A DNA stretch of 64,000 nt from Blastomussa wellsi. Its lineage: Eukaryota > Cnidaria > Anthozoa > Scleractinia > Plerogyridae. Position numbers and translations under genes: made by a program. Below are positions 10,190 through 21,725 of this stretch, in pieces (positions within the stretch are counted from its first letter, which is position 1; every line of letters starts with the position of its first letter). The notes under the pieces were generated by a model. The model had not been told where the DNA came from, made no database searches, and saw only the letters and a list, made by a program, of their open reading frames with translations. The stretch is from contig OX393568.1 in NCBI GenBank assembly GCA_947652115.1, forward strand, positions 10,015,770 to 10,079,769. The letters are read 5' to 3'.

Positions 10190-11426
10190 GTCAGTTTATT
10201 TAGAACTTTTTCAAAATCATTAATAATAATTATCATAGCAGCGAAAATTAAAAATATTCGTTTTGGTAGCAAACAGTTTCAGTAAGACATTCGTTTTTTG
10301 CGTGGATTTCTACCCATATAAGACCTATCACACGAAAACATTTTTTGCGGTGTCCGTTTGAATGGCTCAATGGATGGCAAGCGGACGGATAAAAACGGAA
10401 GCACATTGAAGTCGAATGGCTGAACGGCGGAACAAAAGTTTAAAGGCTTAACCAAAATGGCTGATCGGCAGAAAAAATTGTAAACTCCAACGGCCAAAAC
10501 GCAAAAGGTTATTTTCGAATGGATCAAATTGAACGGCTGAAACAGCCGATGAAAGAAAAGACAACATGAAACAAAACCCGCAATTCCAGAACTCTCGAAA
10601 GAAATTAAATAATATAAACAGCAACGAGAAGAGTTGCATTTATAATCGTAAACGTGTATATTAAAAAGACCTCGAATAAAACTTTTGAAAGCAAAACAAG
10701 CGTTTCTGCGTTCGGTGGAGAGTTACACATAATGCCGTTCGTTGCTCATTGCTGAATGAAAAAATAACTTTTGTCATTCAGCAGATTTCTATAATATGTA
10801 ACGGAACCACTTTTCATAACAGCGACGTTTCGGGGAAGGTGACCCTTTTTCCAATAGGTGTTTCTTTGTAAGAAAAAGCAAATTTTTAATAAAATATTTA
10901 CAGTAAAATTCCGACAGCGTAAATAAAATTTCATTTGTCGGCATTTTTCGGCTGCATTGATTTGCGTATTTACTGAGAACAACCTGGCTATTAATTTGTA
11001 ACAACAAACAATATTTTGATTTCTAATGAATTATAAAATGAGTGTGAAATTAATTGAAGCAGTAGATTGGCTTGTGTTTGAAAGCGGATTTTGTTTTGCG
11101 AAAGTTTCACTGTAATTGTGTCAAAAATTTGCACGTCTGACTCATGCACCTGTGAGGACGTGACTCATTCTTGGGAATTGTTGATTCTCCTCTAAAAATA
11201 TCCAAAATCCTATGTTATATAAACAACGGTTGTTGAACAGGAAGTTTCAATTTATTTGTTATTTTCGGCTATAGCGACTTTAAACTGCAAAGGGGAATAA
11301 AATGACTTTTTGAGGGAATATTGTTTATTTGAAACCTTGTTGTGTCATTTGCGGCCCTCGCGTCACTTTATTATCATTATTATCAATAAACATGGCCCAA
11401 TAACATCCTGATAACTAGGAAATTTA
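10190..11426. other. M13 intron, no recognised element
   Basis: AT-rich intron sequence. Between about 10360 and 10560 short variants of GGCTGAACGG recur loosely on the plus strand, possibly an old degenerate repeat. No gene was found. Confidence 0.35.
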
Positions 11427-11651
11427 CAGTCTTTCCCGTAAAACCGTGAACACCAGAAATGTTTATGGAATGTTATTGTGTTACAAAGAGAAAGCAATCA
11501 GGTGTGAGAAAACTTAACTGCAAACAGCAACGGTCGTCGGTTTGTGGTTTTGAGGTTTGTTCGCGTGTCCTGAACTTTGCTGCAATTGGTCACTACACAA
11601 TAAACATTCCAGAAATTTTTTCTGGTGTTCACGGTTTTACGGGAAAGACTG
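11427..11651. mobile_element. MITE with long terminal inverted repeats, TA-flanked
   Basis: A 225-bp non-coding element flanked by TA (11425-11426 and 11652-11653). The ends are inverted repeats beginning CAGTCTTTCCCGTAAAACCG and continuing with gaps for about 55 bases (TGGAATGTTATTGTGT inside). A CAGT start and TA duplication are typical of Tc1/mariner-related elements. It has no ORF, so it would depend on a transposase from elsewhere. Confidence 0.75.
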
Positions 11652-12109
11652 TAATAATGTTTTCAACAATACAAGTAACAACTTACTTCGCTCCGCGCTG
11701 AAAATGTTATAACGGTAAAACCTGGACTGATATGTTTTGAACAGGCGTAGTTGCGGATATAGCTACAAAGTCTCTGAAATGAGTTAAAAACTCATGGCTA
11801 ATCATAATGTTTAGCGAACTTACATTTTCCAGTTGATCTTCGGAGGGTGAACTAATCAGCTTCAGGGCCATTAATGGTCAGTTGCGGCCCGCGGAGCGTT
11901 TATTTTGACGAGGCCAGATTTCAATATGGCCGCGTACATTGACAAAAATGAAGTTTCATTGCAGAGGCGCCTGATTGATGCGACTGGGTATTCACACAGG
12001 AGATAAGATTTAACCAAGCCTAATATATAGATAATTAGATTTATTCCAAGGAAAAAACTTCGGACTTGAGCCCGCGATCCAGTGATATACCTGTCCAACC
12101 TGAGCCCGC

Positions 12110-12316
12110 GATCCAATGATATTCGGGGGAGTGGGACAGCTAGGTTGCCCTCGCAATTCCTAAGAGAATAGGTAGATATTGCAATTCGATTAGTAAACAT
12201 TGATTTCAGATAATCAGGGGCTAGATTTTTTAAGAGATTTATAGACCATGGTGGATGTTTTTAAATCACGTTTAAGACTAAGTTTTTGCCAGCCAAGTTT
12301 AACAAAAAGATCATCC

Positions 12317-12351
<35 letters not shown>

Positions 12352-12430
12352 TACAGTGCGATTCCGTAGTTTTTGTAGTTTAATGGAAAGAGATTTATTG
12401 CAATTCCCCCATACGACACTACAGTAATCG

Positions 12431-12462
<32 letters not shown>

Positions 12463-12727
12463 GTGGAACAGCTTACCTACCAATCTGCGACAAGCACAAA
12501 CTCTTGCTAGTTTTAAATCTGGCTGTAGGGGTTTCCTTTTTTTTAATTCATCACACGGCATTCATGGAAAGCAGGCATTTATTATTGTTTTTATTTTTGT
12601 TGTTATTAGATTTATTTTAGTAGTAGGTTAATATCTTTATAATGTAATTAATGTAATTTTAGTATTTATTTTAAGTCCTGATTATTTATCCGTGTGTAAA
12701 TAAAGTTAAATAAATACATAAATAATA
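12110..12727 (+). mobile_element. CR1/L2/Jockey-type LINE end with inverted 5' segment
   Basis: Two parts of one LINE lie head to head. On the minus strand, 12432 down to about 12120 encodes RT C-terminal sequence (FDYCSVVWGNCNK, LGWQKLSLKRD, MFTNRIAIS, SLRNCEGNLAVPLPR), with one frame change in an A run. On the plus strand, from about 12436, the next part of the same protein follows (NSFSYSGAVLWNSLPTNLRQ), then a 3' UTR and an A-rich tail ending near 12727. This is the layout of a 5' inversion made by twin priming. It lies in the M13 intron. Confidence 0.75.
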
Positions 12728-13586
12728 TACTATACCTGATCAGCGGTCAACTTAAAAAAAACACATGACCTCGATGAGCTCGCGATATGGCCATGTGATA
12801 CTGGTAAGAGGATGACTTCTTTTGACAGCTGTCAGTTGATCATAACATCGCAAGAACGAAACAGCTGTCCACGGTTGCAGTCCTGCTTTATCGGTTTCTG
12901 TCGGGTTGTTGTCTCGCAAAGTCAACTTTTTCACGTAGTATCAGTCTTGCAGTTATGTTTGTGTTACAGTTTATTTTTGGCTGATTAGGTCTCTTGCAGA
13001 TCCTACGTAAACTAGCAGCATTATCGTTCGCGGTCCTTTGCAGTTTTCACGTCAACTCCAGACCTGAGCCCGCAATATTCCCACGAGCCCGCTAGCAATT
13101 CCTCTAGCCATTTTGCCCATGAAAATTGGACTGCACGGGTTTGTATCAGTATGGTGCTCCGGAGTTCCGCTAAAAGCAAAGCAAAAAGCAATTTTTGTTT
13201 GTTCTTGTTTATTTCTGAAAATATTCTCCTTGAAAATGGTGTTATTAAAAGTTACCAAATACTCCTGAACTGTGTAGCTACTTAAGATCCCATATATTAA
13301 ATTGTCAACTGAAATGGCAGAATACGTTGGAGGACTACGAAGCTGTCAATAACAAAATGGTTGACCATTATCAGACTGGTAGCAAGTACCAGGTATTAGC
13401 GGCATCTACAGATATGTAATTCCCTTGTAGAATAAAGGTTATCTTTCTATGTAGTCATGTGCATATGGCTTGAAATCTGTAGGACTGGTACGGAGTTCGT
13501 AGATATCACCAAGCAAGGCGCGGTAGCTAAGTGCGATTCTGTACCGTTGCTCGAAGCGTGTTCGTTTTGTTGTAAAGTCGTCCCAG
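12728..13586. other. Unassigned M13 intron, possible LTR of Gypsy-C
   Basis: No gene was recognised. From about 13450 (TGTAGTCATGTGC) the sequence could be the start of the Gypsy-C 5' LTR, which would end CACTACA at 13772 and would have been interrupted by the PLE fragment. This is only a suggestion. Confidence 0.25.
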
Positions 13587-13634
13587 GATTCGCTCCGACG
13601 AAGGGCTAACGCTCGAATCGTCAGCACTTGAATC
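13587..13634 (+). ncRNA. Hammerhead-like ribozyme fold in PLE repeat
   Basis: Stem I can form from GATTC/GAATC plus GCT/AGC-like pairs, stem II is GGGC-TAAC-GCTC, and the core reads CCGACGA where a hammerhead has CUGANGA. The GAAA box is GAAT here, so this copy is probably inactive. Confidence 0.45.
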
Positions 13635-13696
13635 TCTTTACGGTGGCCAATTGACATTATCAACCCAGTTGATAAAACCAAATTATATTGTTATAC

Positions 13697-13733
<37 letters not shown>

Positions 13734-13735
13734 TT
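13587..13735 (+). repeat. PLE terminal repeat fragment, plus strand
   Basis: A lone copy of the Penelope terminal repeat from GATTCGCTCC to AGAAACTT, matching 57692-57837. It lies just before the Gypsy-C primer site and seems to interrupt its LTR. No PLE coding sequence adjoins it. Confidence 0.75.
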
Positions 13736-13773
13736 ATCCAGTTTTTAAAGGTTTCGTCCCCCATTCACTACAA

Positions 13774-16385
13774 TGGTGGCAGCGATGGGTTTACATCGAG
13801 TAGTCCAACGGAAAGCGGGAATTCCTTTGAGACTTCAAAACCTACGTAGCGCTTAACGAGTGGACGGACGAAAAAGCAGGGCGATACTTGGCTGTATATT
13901 TGAAAGACGACGCGAAAGCATTTATCACCAGAGCTATCGAAGGCTCTGAAGCAGAGATGCGAGGGGGCACTGGCCTTATTAAAGTACAAGAAAGACTTCA
14001 ATTCTAGAAGCCGAAAGGAAGCTGAAACATTACAGATCTCCAAATGGCTTATAACAGAGCCTACGCTCCCCTGCAGTCGATTAACTACCGGAAACTCCTA
14101 ATGCAGTGCAGAAAAAGAAAAACAGTGAACAAATCGACGCTCGACAGTGGAACAGAAGCTAGGACAGTTAGGCAGAGGCTCCCAAGGCCCTTGTCTGCAG
14201 CAGTTGAGAAGGAAGGAAAACTGCCAGGTAGGTAGAGACCTTGTCCAAAGCCCACTGACATTTGTAGGGCTTGCTATGGCCGTGCTCACTGGGCCCGTAG
14301 CTGTCCGACCTTAAACGAGAACGGAGCTGGTCAAGGATCCAGACACCAGTCTTGAACACCAGTAAAGGGGTCAATTACTCGTACCGTCCTCAGAAAGAGT
14401 CCATTATTAACACTGCACAAAGTTAAGACTATAAGCAGGAGGACTTATTATGTCGGGGACTGTGGGGACATTTTCCTTGGTTGATACTGGTGTAGAGGTG
14501 AGACTGATATCTTCAAGTACCCCTGATTCAGTGGTCAAGGCTCCAAAGTATCTCCTGTGTCAATTACTCACAAGCCTATTGCAGTTTGTGGTGAAGCAGA
14601 AGTAGTGCTAGAGCTAGGATGTGTTCAGACACAGTGGAAGTTCCTAGTGGTTGATAACCTCGAGGAGTCTGTGTTAGGGGTAGATTTTATTGAACTTCAC
14701 CACAAGAGTTCATGGGAAATCCGTGATGGTGCCCTGTGGTTTGATGATTGGAAAATACCCCTGTGGCTGCCAGGTGCACAGTGGAATTACCTGCCAGACA
14801 TTAGGTCCTGATTCCTATGAAAACTGAAGATTTAGCAAGGATCCCAGGGGTGTTAATGTCTAAAACGGCTGTTGATCGTAACAAGGATGGAGGTTTTTGG
14901 TTGAAAGCTGTTAACCTGTCTGATGAAAACGTGATAATGTTTAAGAACCAGAGAGTTGGGGTTCTCACTGACTTTGGTTACTGTTCAGAACCTTTGAACA
15001 TAGCTTGAGAAACCGATTGCCCTACTGTGTCTTACATTGCAAATGATTTTCGTAAAGGAAACCTTGGCATTGACTTGTCAGGCAGTGACCTGAGTGGCAC
15101 ACAGAGAGGGTTCATTGGCAAATATTCGGCGGAAGTGCAGCACTATATTCCTCTGAAAACTGGTACTACTCTAGTTAAACAGAAGCTTCGCAGAGTTCTT
15201 TTTGCTCATCAAGAAAGAGTCAAGTCAGACTTGAAAGCTATTTTGGAAGAAGACGTTATCAAGAAATCCAACTCCGAGTGGGATAGCCCTTTAGTCATTG
15301 TTAGGAAGCCTTCTGAGGATCTGAGAATATGTGTGGATTACGGAAAATTGAATAAAGCTACAATGGTAACCAGTTACTCTCTCCACAACATGACCAAGAC
15401 ATTGGGCCGGCTGGTTGATGCAAAGTTCTTCACAACGATTGACATGGTATCAGGTTATCACCAGATTGAGGTGGCACCTGAGGATCGACACGACTGCTTT
15501 TGTCTCACCGTTTGAATTGTTTCGGTATTGTCGGTTACCATTTGGTCTTGCCGGGGCACTTGGAATATTCCAAGTTTTTAACACTGAAGATGTTATGGGA
15601 TTCCTGAATGATGTGATTTGTTTCCACTCGAATTTCGAGGAACATTTAAAAGACATTGAGAGATTATTGTTGTCAATTAGGAAATCTGGATTTAAGTTAT
15701 CAGACAAGAAGTGTCAGTTTGCCACGAGGTCAGTCAAGTTCGTTGGTCATGGCATTGACAAAGACGGTATAAGGCCTCAACCAGAGAAGTTAGACATTAT
15801 CCGAGAGTGGAAGCCCCCTCAAGATGAAGCTGATATCCGTCGGTTTCCGGGTGTTTGTACATTTTGGAGAAGGTTTGTGAAAGATTTGAACATATTGCCG
15901 TTCCGCTTAATGACCTCCTGAACAAAACAGAATTTGTATGGACACCTAAATGTGACTTCTTTCAAACATATTAAGGACATCCTATGTTCATCGGTGACTT
16001 TGAAGCTTCCAGATAGACAGGGACCTTTCATTGCTTCTTGCGATGCCTCTGAATAGGCAGTTGGTTTTGTTCTAGAGCAGTTCTGAAGACTTCAGACTTC
16101 AGTGGGGTTAGAAGACCACTCGTGTTCGGGGGCTGGAAGCTAAACAAGGCCGAATGCAATTATTCAACCACGGAAAAGGAATGCCTTGTAGTGATTGAAG
16201 CCCTGAAAACCTATCGGCAATGTTTCCTTGAATGTGAGGTTGATTTGTTCACTGATCACGAGTCTCTAACGTGGCTACTAACTCGAACCAAGGAACTCAG
16301 CGGACGGTTGTGGAGATAGGTTAACAAGTTGACAGAGTTCCAATGCAGATTTCACCACGTCGCAGGCAGTTGGTAGAAACAACTA
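13774..16385 (+). pseudogene. Gypsy-C: decayed Ty3/Gypsy gag-pol
   Basis: After a tRNA-Leu-type primer site (13774-13789, TGGTGGCAGCGATGGG) comes a decayed gag (DEKAGRYLAVYLKDDAK, 13870-14040), a protease trace with VDTGVEV near 14480 and a protease tail with VLGVDFIELHH (14557-14811). RT follows (15027-15921) with RICVDYGKLNK and VSGYHQIEV, then an RNase H trace (16122-16319) with VDLFTDHESLTWLL. Frames change several times, and the RT active site reads FLND where YLDD is expected. Integrase and a 3' LTR were not seen. It is an old dead copy in the M13 intron. Confidence 0.8.
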
Positions 16386-16569
16386 ACGCTTAAGTGGACA
16401 TTTTTACATTGATTTTTTGTAGTAAAGAAACTAAAGGAACAGTTATTGGGCTTCGCCATCAATTAATAATGCCTGTGGTTGTACATATAAAAGGGCGTAT
16501 TATTTAAGGTCTGTTAATTGTAAAAACGTTCATTGCAAAATTTGGATGGTAGTCTATCAACTATTCTCA
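16386..16569. other. Short unassigned M13 intron sequence
   Basis: No gene was seen. Two small hairpins lie at its right edge, CTATTCTCAATAGAGAATAG and GGAAAGAGTTCTTTCC (about 16561-16606), just where a LINE end starts. Confidence 0.35.
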
Positions 16570-17041
16570 ATAGAGAATAGTTCTTTTTATGGAAAGAGTT
16601 CTTTCCATAATTCTCCCAGATATGTCATATCAGGACTGCTTGGACAGCCTAGGCCTGCCAACGTTAAAAGAGAGACGCAATGATCTATGTAAACGACTCT
16701 TTGATTCAATCGCCAACAACTCGGGGCATAAACTACACAACTTACTGCCTCCAAGAAATGAACAAAGCTACCGCCTGCGACAACAGAGAACATATAATCT
16801 ACCACGCTCGCGCACAGACCGGTTTAGTCTGTCCTTTGTGTATGCAATGTCAAGAGATGCCAGAGCAACATACAACGCGTAGTACATAGCTAGTGACTTT
16901 ATAATTTTAATCCTATTAGATACTTATATTTTATATCATGTATATATGATTGTAATTATTTTTAACATTTACTTATTTATATATTTTTCTGTAAAATACG
17001 CAATTCAGTCTGGTGACTGCGATGTATTTCTGAATAAACAG

Positions 17042-17076
<35 letters not shown>

Positions 17077-17078
17077 CT
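16570..17078 (+). mobile_element. 5'-truncated LINE end with (TATC)n tail
   Basis: A frame at 16589-16882 encodes ILPDMSYQDCLDSLGLPTLK and LHNLLPPRNEQSYRLRQQRT, the C-terminal tail of a non-LTR RT protein of the CR1/Jockey group. It is followed by an AT-rich 3' UTR and a microsatellite tail of TATC units (about 17042-17076). Only the last 500 bases are present, as expected for an incomplete reverse transcript. Confidence 0.7.
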
Positions 17079-17341
17079 AAACTTTGACACACCACAGTTT
17101 CATTATTCATTTAATGATTAAGTGAATCAGGTTTGCCAAAGTTCTTCTGTCAACGTGCATATTTTTATTTTACAGTTCTACCTCTATTTGAAAGTTCTCC
17201 CTTATAGATTGTGCTTTATTTCATTTTCACCTGGTTATAGTGACGATTTTACACGTGTAGACTGAGGAGCAAACAAACTTGTTAAAGTCTAGTGAATCGT
17301 ACAGTAATAATTATTTCCCGGTACCTTTGTTTGTTCACCAG

Positions 17342-17472
17342 GTCGAAAATTTGACAAAAATGGGGATATCGTTAAAGAATGGTGGAGCAAGTCTTCACTA
17401 ATGGAATTTAACAAGAAATCAAAATGCATTGAAGAACAATACTCTCAATACAAGGTCCAAGGCAAATATCCG
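17342..17472 (+). CDS. M13 metallopeptidase, exon 2 in window
   Basis: This 131-base exon encodes RKFDKNGDIVKEWWSKSSLM followed by EFNKKSKCIEEQYSQYKVQG and KYP, the stretch that follows the HExxH helix in M13 enzymes (FDKDGN..WW, then a conserved Cys). Acceptor TTCACCAG and donor GTGAGG bound it. Its first two bases complete the Gly codon begun at 10189, and it ends on a codon boundary. Confidence 0.9.
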
Positions 17473-17561
17473 GTGAGGGGATTATTAGAACATTCTGGAC
17501 ACTATAATCTAAGCATGATTTATCGCTCAAAAAGTTTCCGGCCTTTTTGTTTTGTCTCCAG

Positions 17562-17627
17562 ATCAGTGGAAAGGTAACACTTGGGGAAAACATTGCCGAC
17601 AATGGAGGAACGAAACTTTCGTATTTT
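17562..17627 (+). CDS. M13 metallopeptidase, exon with ENIADNGG zinc-ligand motif
   Basis: This 66-base exon encodes ISGKVTLGENIADNGGTKLS and YF. The Glu of ENIAD is the third zinc ligand in family M13, and the next Asp helps catalysis. Acceptor TGTCTCCAG and donor GTAAGT are canonical. It starts and ends on codon boundaries and lies only 89 bases after the previous exon. The following intron reaches 44355, about 26.7 kb. Confidence 0.9.
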
Positions 17628-18479
17628 GTAAGTACCTTTATATTTTTGCTGTCGTAAGAAAAAGTGTAGATTATCTTAATAACTAGAACCATTTCAAAAT
17701 AAATTTAAGTAATGACATTTCTGGATCAAATTGGAAATAGGTCTACAATGTCTATATCTATGGCTTAAAGTAAGATCACGTGTGGTGAATGTAGTGACAT
17801 ACGACCTTCCTACTTTTAATCTAACTGTGAGATACCAATCCAACCATCAGTTGCTCTAGAGAGCTGTTGTAACGGTGGGGTTTTTCTATCTTGGCGAACG
17901 GGAATGGGCAACCTCTGAACACTTGAATATTAATGTGATAACGGCGGGTACCCGCTTGCAAGGAAGAACCGTTACACACTTGGGTACCGGAATCTAACCA
18001 CGAACTGGACAAACAGCGATACTTCAACTTGGTTTCAACAGAAGTTTAATCCACGTTTACTCAAACGTAATCGGGAATGTAATCGAAAAAGCGTTGCTTA
18101 ATTATTGTTACCAGAGTATAATAAGTGCGCTAACATAAGATTATGAAAAGTAATTACAAGTCCTTTGAGTATAGCGCAACCTAATAAAATGCTTAATTCT
18201 TTTAAGAATTAAGCTATCGAGTAAAATAGTGTTTTGTTACTAGGACGGAAAAGTTCCATCTAAATAAAACTATATTAAAAACTACGAGCGAAATTAAAGC
18301 GAGCGAATAGCTAATAAATTGTAAGGTGCTTCGGAGCGGCTTGTACTAAACGTTCTCACCCAAGATAATTTAACTGTCTAGACATTCATCACTGAAACTG
18401 GATAAGCCAGCGAACGTATTCAAAGCGTATTGGATCGGCAGGTACAGGCTGTTAATTAAACCTATTGAATTGAACAGAG
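17628..18479. other. M13 intron start, possible small LTR-like block
   Basis: No gene was recognised. At 17868-17976 a 109-bp block begins TGTAACGG and ends CCGTTACA, which resembles a short solo LTR or small inverted-repeat element. No flanking duplication was found. It could also belong to the 3' end of BEL-A. Confidence 0.3.
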
Positions 18480-19839
18480 AGCGGTGCCAAAGCTGGTCGG
18501 ACAAGTACTGAATTCTGCACCATCTTCTGCCTGAATAAAGATCAGGTCGTGAGAAATTACCGGGAGGGGGTTAGGCTACTTTGGTCTTGAAGGTAAGCAG
18601 GTGGTTTGGTGTAATCGGCTCGGGTGCCTCTGGATCCGATAAATTGTCGATAGTAAGCGGACGACTGTTCACGATGTTTTCTGCTTCAGTGAACAAGGAG
18701 TTCGAAGGGCCTCGTCATCAAGTTGCTGGGCGTGATCGACCAGGGAGGACTGAGCGTACAGAACGAATAAGTCGCTCCCATATGCTTCCATACCCACACC
18801 CGTGGCATGGCATGTTAAACTTCAACTAGATGAAGTCACAATCTTGGCTTTGGAGGAAATTGTTGACAGATTCGGTGTTCATTTCTTTCAAGGCAGCGCA
18901 GAGCTCATTTTTTTCCTCCAACAAAGTTTGTTTCTTGATCATATCTTAGTTCGCGGACTTTGTCCTTTTGATTGATAAATCGCCTGGGTGCATTAATAAA
19001 GGCATCCGAGTCCATCCAGTTTAGTGTCTCGAATTGAAAAGCTCGGGAACAAAGGGAAGCTCTTCAGTCCCTGCCGACCCTCTTTAATGCACCAGGGACC
19101 AAAATACTTCCAAACCAGAACAGGTAAAAGGTGCGGCGGGAGTAGTATGCTCTTCGGGAAGGTTCGCCATCTTTTGAACTTGAGCTTGTCCGCGGAGCTT
19201 TCGACAGATGGTGCACCTTCGGAGTTGCTACGAGAGAGGGGAGCGTCCACTGATAAGTGCATTGTGGGCCATATCACAACCTTGATGATGCTGTTCTTCC
19301 CTGTGGTGGTGCCTGATGAGAAGCTCGGTTATGTGGCTCTTCTTTGGGATGATGATGGGATGCTTAACTTCATTGGCTACGATAGCTTTTTCAGGTGTGG
19401 CAAAGGGCATTAAGCCATCATCCACAGATAAGTCATTCTGGAGGAAATCTGTGGCTGCCAGGCCAAACTGCTCATGACCAGCCTCGACGGTTGCTCTGAG
19501 ACCAAAATTTGCTACAGCCAGCGAAGAGAGCGCCCCAAACAGATGGACATTCATCCGATATATACAAATTTGGCCATCCAGTTTGTTATCCTTAAGCCAC
19601 ATAAATCTCAGAAAGTCCCTGTGTTCCGGGTTGACATGAAAACTATGAAAAATCTGTTCCATGTCACATGTTACTGCTGATTCTTCTTTACAAAATCGAG
19701 ATAGTACGCCAACGAGACCATTCATCATATCTGGTCCTTGTAGTAGATGCTTGTTAAGGGACTGATCTTGGAAGACAGCACTACAATAAAAAAACTACCG
19801 TAATTTTATCTGACGTTTTAGGGTGGTAAACATCAAAAT

Positions 19840-21154
19840 GTGGGACGCGCGGTGGCTTAATGGTTATGGAGCACTATCCAGTTCTGCGGGTGCCACAAGG
19901 CAGTATTCTTGTGCCCTTACTTTTCCTAATATACTTCCTAACATATATTAACGACCTCCCCAACTGCCTAAATGCTGCCTCTGCGAAAATGTTCGCAGAC
20001 GACACCAACATTTCTATTTCTGGTTCCACTCTCACGGACCTCGAGCAAGTGACAAACTCTGAGCTTACGAATCTTTACTGTTTGCTACAAGCCAACAAAC
20101 TAAGCCATAATTCAGCGAAAACCGAGTTTATGGTTATTGGCTCTCGACAGAAGCTTCATGTCGAGAGATATGACGAAATAAATATCAAATTAGAAAAACT
20201 AACCAATCAGCCGAGTTGATCAGGCTAACTCAATAAGTTATTTATCGACTCTCCTGGTCTAACCATGTTGACGAAAATGTGCAAAACGGTATCCTCGGCA
20301 ATAGGTGCCCTGAGGCGCATCAGGCCCATTATTTCCCAATTTACTGCAGTGTTACTTATAAAACCCGCATCCAATCTCATTTTGATTACTGTAGCCCCGT
20401 CTGGAATGGCTTATGTAATCAATTAAGTGAAAAACTTCAAATATTAGAGAACCATGCAGCTAGAATGGTTTTGAAGGCCAATTATGAAACTAGTTCAACT
20501 GGTAGTGAGAAGAATGAAACAAAAAGCAGTAATGATGTTTAAGTCCCTTAATGAGTTAGCTCCATTGTACCTACAAAATTTATTCAATGAACGAAGCACA
20601 GACTACGATTTACGCAATTCTTTCTGTAAATTATCATTGTCCAGACCGCGTGTTAACTACTTAAAACATATTTTCAGTTACAGTGGTACGTTGCTGTGGA
20701 ATTCTCTCCCTGAAAACATCAGAAAGATTAAATCAATTAGGCAGTTCAAGAAGAAAATTCACCACGTAGATGAGTCATCTGATTCTCACTCGGCAATCTT
20801 GTAAAACAGTATGATTAGCTTCTAATTAATGTTATTTTAAATTGTAGGTAATTTAAAATGTAATTACTGAAGATTTGTACCGAGTTTCAAATAAAGAAAT
20901 CAAGTGCGCTCGCCTCCGAATCGAATGACCGGGGACATTGTTTTGTCATCTTGGGCAAGACACTTTACTCTCACAGTGTCTCTCTCCACCCAGATGTATA
21001 AATGGGTACCGGCGAATTTACTGCTGGGGGTAACCCATCCCATCCAGGGGTTGAGTAGAAATACTCCTAGTCGCTCCATGCTACGGAAACCGGAGATAAG
21101 CGCCAGCCTGATGAGCCACTTAGGCTCGAACGCAGACTTTACCTTACCTTAAAA
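19840..21154 (+). mobile_element. SINE-1 copy 2, split by a LINE
   Basis: The tRNA-like head (19840-19866, GCGGTGGCTTAATGGTTA) and the rest of the SINE (about 20903-21154, with CTTGGGCAAGACACTTTAC, TATAAATGGGTACC and a CCTTACCTTA tail) are separated by a LINE. The whole is flanked by the 12-bp duplication AAACATCAAAAT (19828-19839 and 21155-21166), so the SINE landed in BEL-A first and was split later. Confidence 0.85.
19867..20902 (+). mobile_element. 5'-truncated CR1/L2/Jockey-type LINE inside SINE-1
   Basis: Plus-strand RT sequence begins near VPQGSILVPLLFLIYF, with the active-site region MFADDTNI at about 19990-20010 and ANKLSHNSAKTEFMVIGSRQ. It continues through FDYCSPVWNGLCNQLSEKLQ to FSYSGTLLWNSLPENIRK, then a short 3' UTR and an AATAAAGAAATCA end. 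Frame changes near 20220-20280 and 20500 break the protein. No clear target-site duplication surrounds it. Confidence 0.8.
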
Positions 21155-21725
21155 AAACATCAAAATAAGGCAAGTACGAGACTCTCCCCACACTGGTGTT
21201 TAGTTCATCTGTGGGAATGAGACTCTCATGATTCTTGTCAAAGATCTTCTGCATGAAGTCAGTGTAATGTCTTACAGTCTTCCCATTTTTCAGGAGTTTT
21301 CGCTTGATGCCAAGTAGTCTTTTCAGACATTGGTCACGATTTTTCGGTAAAGGCACATCGGCAGAGGCATCTCCCAATTTCCCTTTTCATTTTCTGTGGA
21401 TGTTGGTAGTTACAATGTTGCAGAAACGTTTGTCTTCCATGGACTCACTTCTCTTTGCACCTGTGATGTTTCGGGTGTAGCGAAGTTCGCTGTAGTCCAA
21501 TTGAATCATCTCTCCAATGCTGAGGCGAGGTGCTCTGTGGTAAACGATACCGCAGAGTCTTCTTTGGAGCTGTTGCTGGTTGGCACATTGAAGAGGCTCT
21601 GAAGATTTTCTCGCTGTTAACTGTCGCACAGTTTGCGTTGTCCTCTCTTTCTTCAAGACACACAGGACCGATGATACTCTTCAGCCCAAGGCTCATTTTC
21701 TCTGCCGTAAATGTTACGCAGTGGC

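Larger units (their letters stand above)
18480..21725 (-). pseudogene. BEL-A: decayed BEL/Pao pol, minus strand, interrupted by a SINE
   Basis: Right to left the minus strand shows a protease end (LGLKSIIGPVCLEERE, about 21600-21700), the RT N-terminal part (21144-21377; TDFMQKIFDKNHESLIPTDE) and, beyond the SINE, the RT core (19228-19790). The core includes MMNGLVGVLSRF and VDDGL, with the position before VDD changed to Ser. A deletion then joins it to integrase sequence (HITELLIRHHHREEQHHQG) and an integrase tail (TFKTK, PPGNFSRPDLY, near 18500-18600). Many stops and shifts are present. It is old, dead, and antisense to the M13 gene in whose intron it lies. Confidence 0.8.

Noticed and set aside
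17041..17078. (TATC)n tract as a CRISPR-like or satellite array
   Set aside because: A four-base microsatellite that ends a LINE copy; no spacers.
21144..21725. Joining BEL-A to the gag-like fragment at 34620-35710 as one element
   Set aside because: Possible, but the non-coding stretch between them and the lack of a shared boundary leave it unproved.
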